Shown: positions 61,320 through 64,000 of the stretch, in pieces
Numbering within the stretch: the stretch's first letter is position 1
How the letters are laid out: each line of letters opens with the position of its first letter
Assembly (NCBI GenBank): GCA_014773175.1
Contig: VXCM01001353.1
Location: 1 to 64,000 of the forward strand
Origin: Lucifuga dentata
Lineage: Eukaryota; Chordata; Actinopteri; Ophidiiformes; Bythitidae
DNA length: 64,000 bases
Reading direction: 5' to 3'
The notes under the pieces: generated by a model
The model's input: the letters and a program-made list of their open reading frames with translations, nothing else
What the model was told of the DNA's origin: nothing
Database searches by the model: none
Position numbers and translations under genes: made by a program

Positions 61320-62235
61320 TAAGTACCACTTATTTATTATTTATTTGACTATGCACAGACATGAATAATATTGTCAATGTGCGGGTGCGCTGTCACCGAT
61401 TATGTTTTCATCTGTGTCAAGGTGTGGTGTCACCAATTGTTTTCATTTGTTATAGTGCTCCGACACTAGCTTTTGTCAAGTATAGCACGGCGGTCTGTTT
61501 TCCTCGTAATCATTTCATTTAGGCGCATTTCACTGTTGCCATGTGCGTTTAAAAACTGTGTGCTTTCATTTCTTTCATTTACTACTTATATTATGTTATG
61601 TTATGTCTGATTGTGATATCGTGAGATTGAGTGAGCTGCTGATGAGGAGAGGCGCACACAGGGCCACTGCTGGCTAATCTAAATCTATGCTTTAATCATT
61701 GTGTGGAATGAGAGCTGGGGCGCATGATGGGTGGGCCTGCTGTGACAGTCTTGCATTGGGGCCAGCGCTGACTCGTTACGCCATTGAACAAGACAGGTTT
61801 TTTTTTTTTTTTTTTNTTTTTTTTTTTTTTTTAAAGTGGAGTAAATGTATGTCTTCACCGGAGAATATAGTCCCAAAAGAAGACCTGCCTTTATTGAAAA
61901 AGCAACCATAAGGCTGCGTAACTATTAGCAGACGAAACATTGATTTTTTTAAGGTGAACGTGTCTTGAATATTTAATTTTGATGGATGGATGGATAGATG
62001 GATGGATGGAATGGAAGATTGAGATTTTACATAATATCAGGAAAGCTGAAATATAGTTTTGGCCTTTGGGAAGTGGTTGTCAACAACGTGTATGAAAATT
62101 GTATTAGGCTCAAAAAGTATGGTCAGTATAGTCCTTTAAGATTGTACAGTTTTTATATTGTATTTATTACTTAACATTCTACATTGCATATTTGCATAAT
62201 ATATTGAAGAGGTCCTTAAACAGATAACTCACATT

Positions 62236-62273
<38 letters not shown>

Positions 62274-64000
62274 TTTTTATTTTTTTATTTTTTATTGTGT
62301 ATTCCAGGTCATATCAATCAAACTGATTTTGGGTTAAATAAAAAAAAAAAAATACACACACACACACACACACATGTAAAATACAATGTGACTGATTAAC
62401 AATAAAACTCTTAATTTTAAAAATTAATAAAAACTGTTTTTATAAATGACTCTTCATAATGCTTTGGTTTTGGAAATATATGTAAATAGCTGTTGTGAAA
62501 ATATATATATAAAAAAGATGAAATGAATTTTATTCTCACTGCCAGTGAATAATAAAACTTCTTTTGAAATATTAGTGAAGACATTTTTTTTTTTGTGGAT
62601 AATTATTATAATTTTTCAAACAGCACCATGAGACTCATCTTTGTAGTTTTTTTTGTAAATACCCACCTGGTGACTTGTCTGTCTGCCCAAATGTGTTCAG
62701 TGCTAAATTAATATACAGGCATGCCTTTATGTGGTTTACATTAGAGAGTTAGAACATCTAATGTAAACCACATTTGACATTTGATGCATCTAATCTAAAC
62801 CATGTTTATTTACAATAGAACATTAGATGAGTCAGAGCTAGGATAAAGGGATCTTTGTGTTACTTTATTCCAATATGGTAAAGTGTCTTTCACGATGCTA
62901 GAGATTTTTGCTGATGTGCTAATTTCAGCAAAAACATCTTAATGCTTATGTATTTTATTGACAGATCATACTGTCACTGCCAGTACTGTTGCCATACCTA
63001 AATAATATAAAACTTAATCATGGAAAACATCAAATCAGCATCTGGATACACAGTGGGTCTAGAAAAGTTTGATAAGCAAAATGCTACATTTTATATACAT
63101 ACATGCAAGTTGGAGTCTTGATACACTTTAAAGATGCATTACGCTATATTTTATTTTAACAATGACTTCTTCACTACACAAGTAGCGTTGTTGCAACTGC
63201 AGAAAAAAAAAAACACTCAGAACGAAGACCATGACTAAGACACTGTGAATTGATTTGATCATACAAAAAATTTCTACAAAACTTGGTGAAAGTTTTCTAC
63301 AAAACTTGGTGAAAGGGTAGAGCACGGGCCCAGACCAGAACATTACATTTTGGTGCAGATCCCTGCCGGTTGAGCATTATTACTGAACAGAGGACAAAAC
63401 ACTTCCTTAATCTACTTTTCATGTTCTTCTGTATCCAGGAAATTTTAAATTGATTCCTGAACACTGTGAAATAGGACTTTTTTATAGTCATATTTTTCCT
63501 TAAATGTAATATACCAATCTCAATGACATATTTATCTCATGAAGCTTTAGAAAGCCAAAGAGACATTGATTTTTTTCCATCAGGGCCAAACCACATATGA
63601 AAATTGGACTTAGGTTGAACAGATGATGATCCAAAAGAAGAGTCCAAGAGGATGCACATGTCGCTCTGTTTCTGCTACTAAATGCTCATTGCTGGGAGTT
63701 TTTACACCCTAGTGGTCAGAAATTGCTTAAAGCGGCTTAACGCCCCCACCCCCACCCCCCCANAAAAAAAAAAAAAAAAAAATCACACATAAGCTGAGCA
63801 ATGCCGACCACACAACACACAGACAAAAAATATGACATGCATCATTCATCTGAGCTGTGGAGAAATAACACTATAGTATTGCTCAATATCTGCTTGATTC
63901 AACGAAGCATAAGTATTCTCCTCTTTGCAATGTTTCTTTTCTCTGATGTTATGTCTACAAAATTATAGAAGAAAAAATGTTAAACACATATTGGGAACTT
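61320..64000. other. AT-rich stretch, no gene seen
   Basis: Contents: poly-T with 'n' at 61,798-61,832, a (GGAT)n run at 61,981-62,010, (TTA)n at 62,238-62,271, CA repeat at 62,353-62,373, a 17-bp inverted repeat at 62,729-62,773, a short tandem duplication (TTCTACAAAACTTGGTGAAAG) at about 63,270-63,316, and C/A tracts with 'n' at 63,744-63,781. No exon or RNA gene recognised. Confidence 0.5.
62729..62773. repeat. 17-bp perfect inverted repeat with 11-base loop
   Basis: ATGTGGTTTACATTAGA at 62,729-62,745 and its exact reverse complement at 62,757-62,773. It would form a stable hairpin; a looser copy of the same words follows to about 62,830. Confidence 0.9.

Overview
The window is eukaryotic and most likely from a teleost fish. 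Genes are split by GT-AG introns, the proteins are vertebrate families, the DNA is AT-rich with many (CA)n/(GT)n microsatellites, and it carries fish-type L1-like and hAT-like repeat fragments. It is a draft assembly: 21 isolated single 'n' characters mark joins, and several of them are flanked by unmerged duplicated sequence.

Layout, left to right. (1) 1-12.2 kb: the 5' part of tmem117 on the minus strand (two coding exons at 11,933-12,235 and 169-301; the gene runs off the left edge). Its 11.6 kb intron holds a complete two-exon P2Y-like G-protein-coupled receptor on the plus strand (3,947-6,222). (2) 12.2-15.2 kb: the head-to-head interval between tmem117 and twf1, with a CRE/GC-box/ETS cluster just upstream of twf1. 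(3) 15.2-22.2 kb: complete twf1 (twinfilin-1, nine coding exons, 350 aa). (4) 23.6-28.5 kb: complete irak4 on the minus strand (eleven coding exons, 468 aa), tail-to-tail with twf1. The order tmem117-twf1-irak4 and the relative orientations match my knowledge of human 12q12. (5) 28.5-52.7 kb: about 24 kb with no gene I can recognise. It holds microsatellites, a LINE relic (37.3-37.7 kb), a GACTTG-rich interspersed repeat, and a transposase-like fragment (50.35-50.77 kb). pus7l, expected next to irak4 from the human order, is not seen. (6) 52.7-53.9 kb: a single-exon fut9-like alpha-1,3-fucosyltransferase on the minus strand, whose frame is broken only by a 67-bp duplication around an 'n'. (7) 55-58 kb: a decayed L1-like element split by a nested small DNA transposon. 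(8) 58-64 kb: AT-rich repeats and one transposase-like 5' exon fragment; no gene recognised.

The genes do not form an operon-like unit. twf1 (actin dynamics), irak4 (Toll/IL-1 receptor signalling), tmem117 (multi-pass membrane protein), the receptor and the fucosyltransferase are separate genes. I found no sign of a novel multi-gene system. The points most worth checking are the intron-nested receptor with its tiny first coding exon, the IRAK4 activation-loop Ser-to-Glu difference, the assembly artefact in fut9, a 32-bp perfect palindrome at 14.88 kb, and the local loss of synteny beyond irak4.
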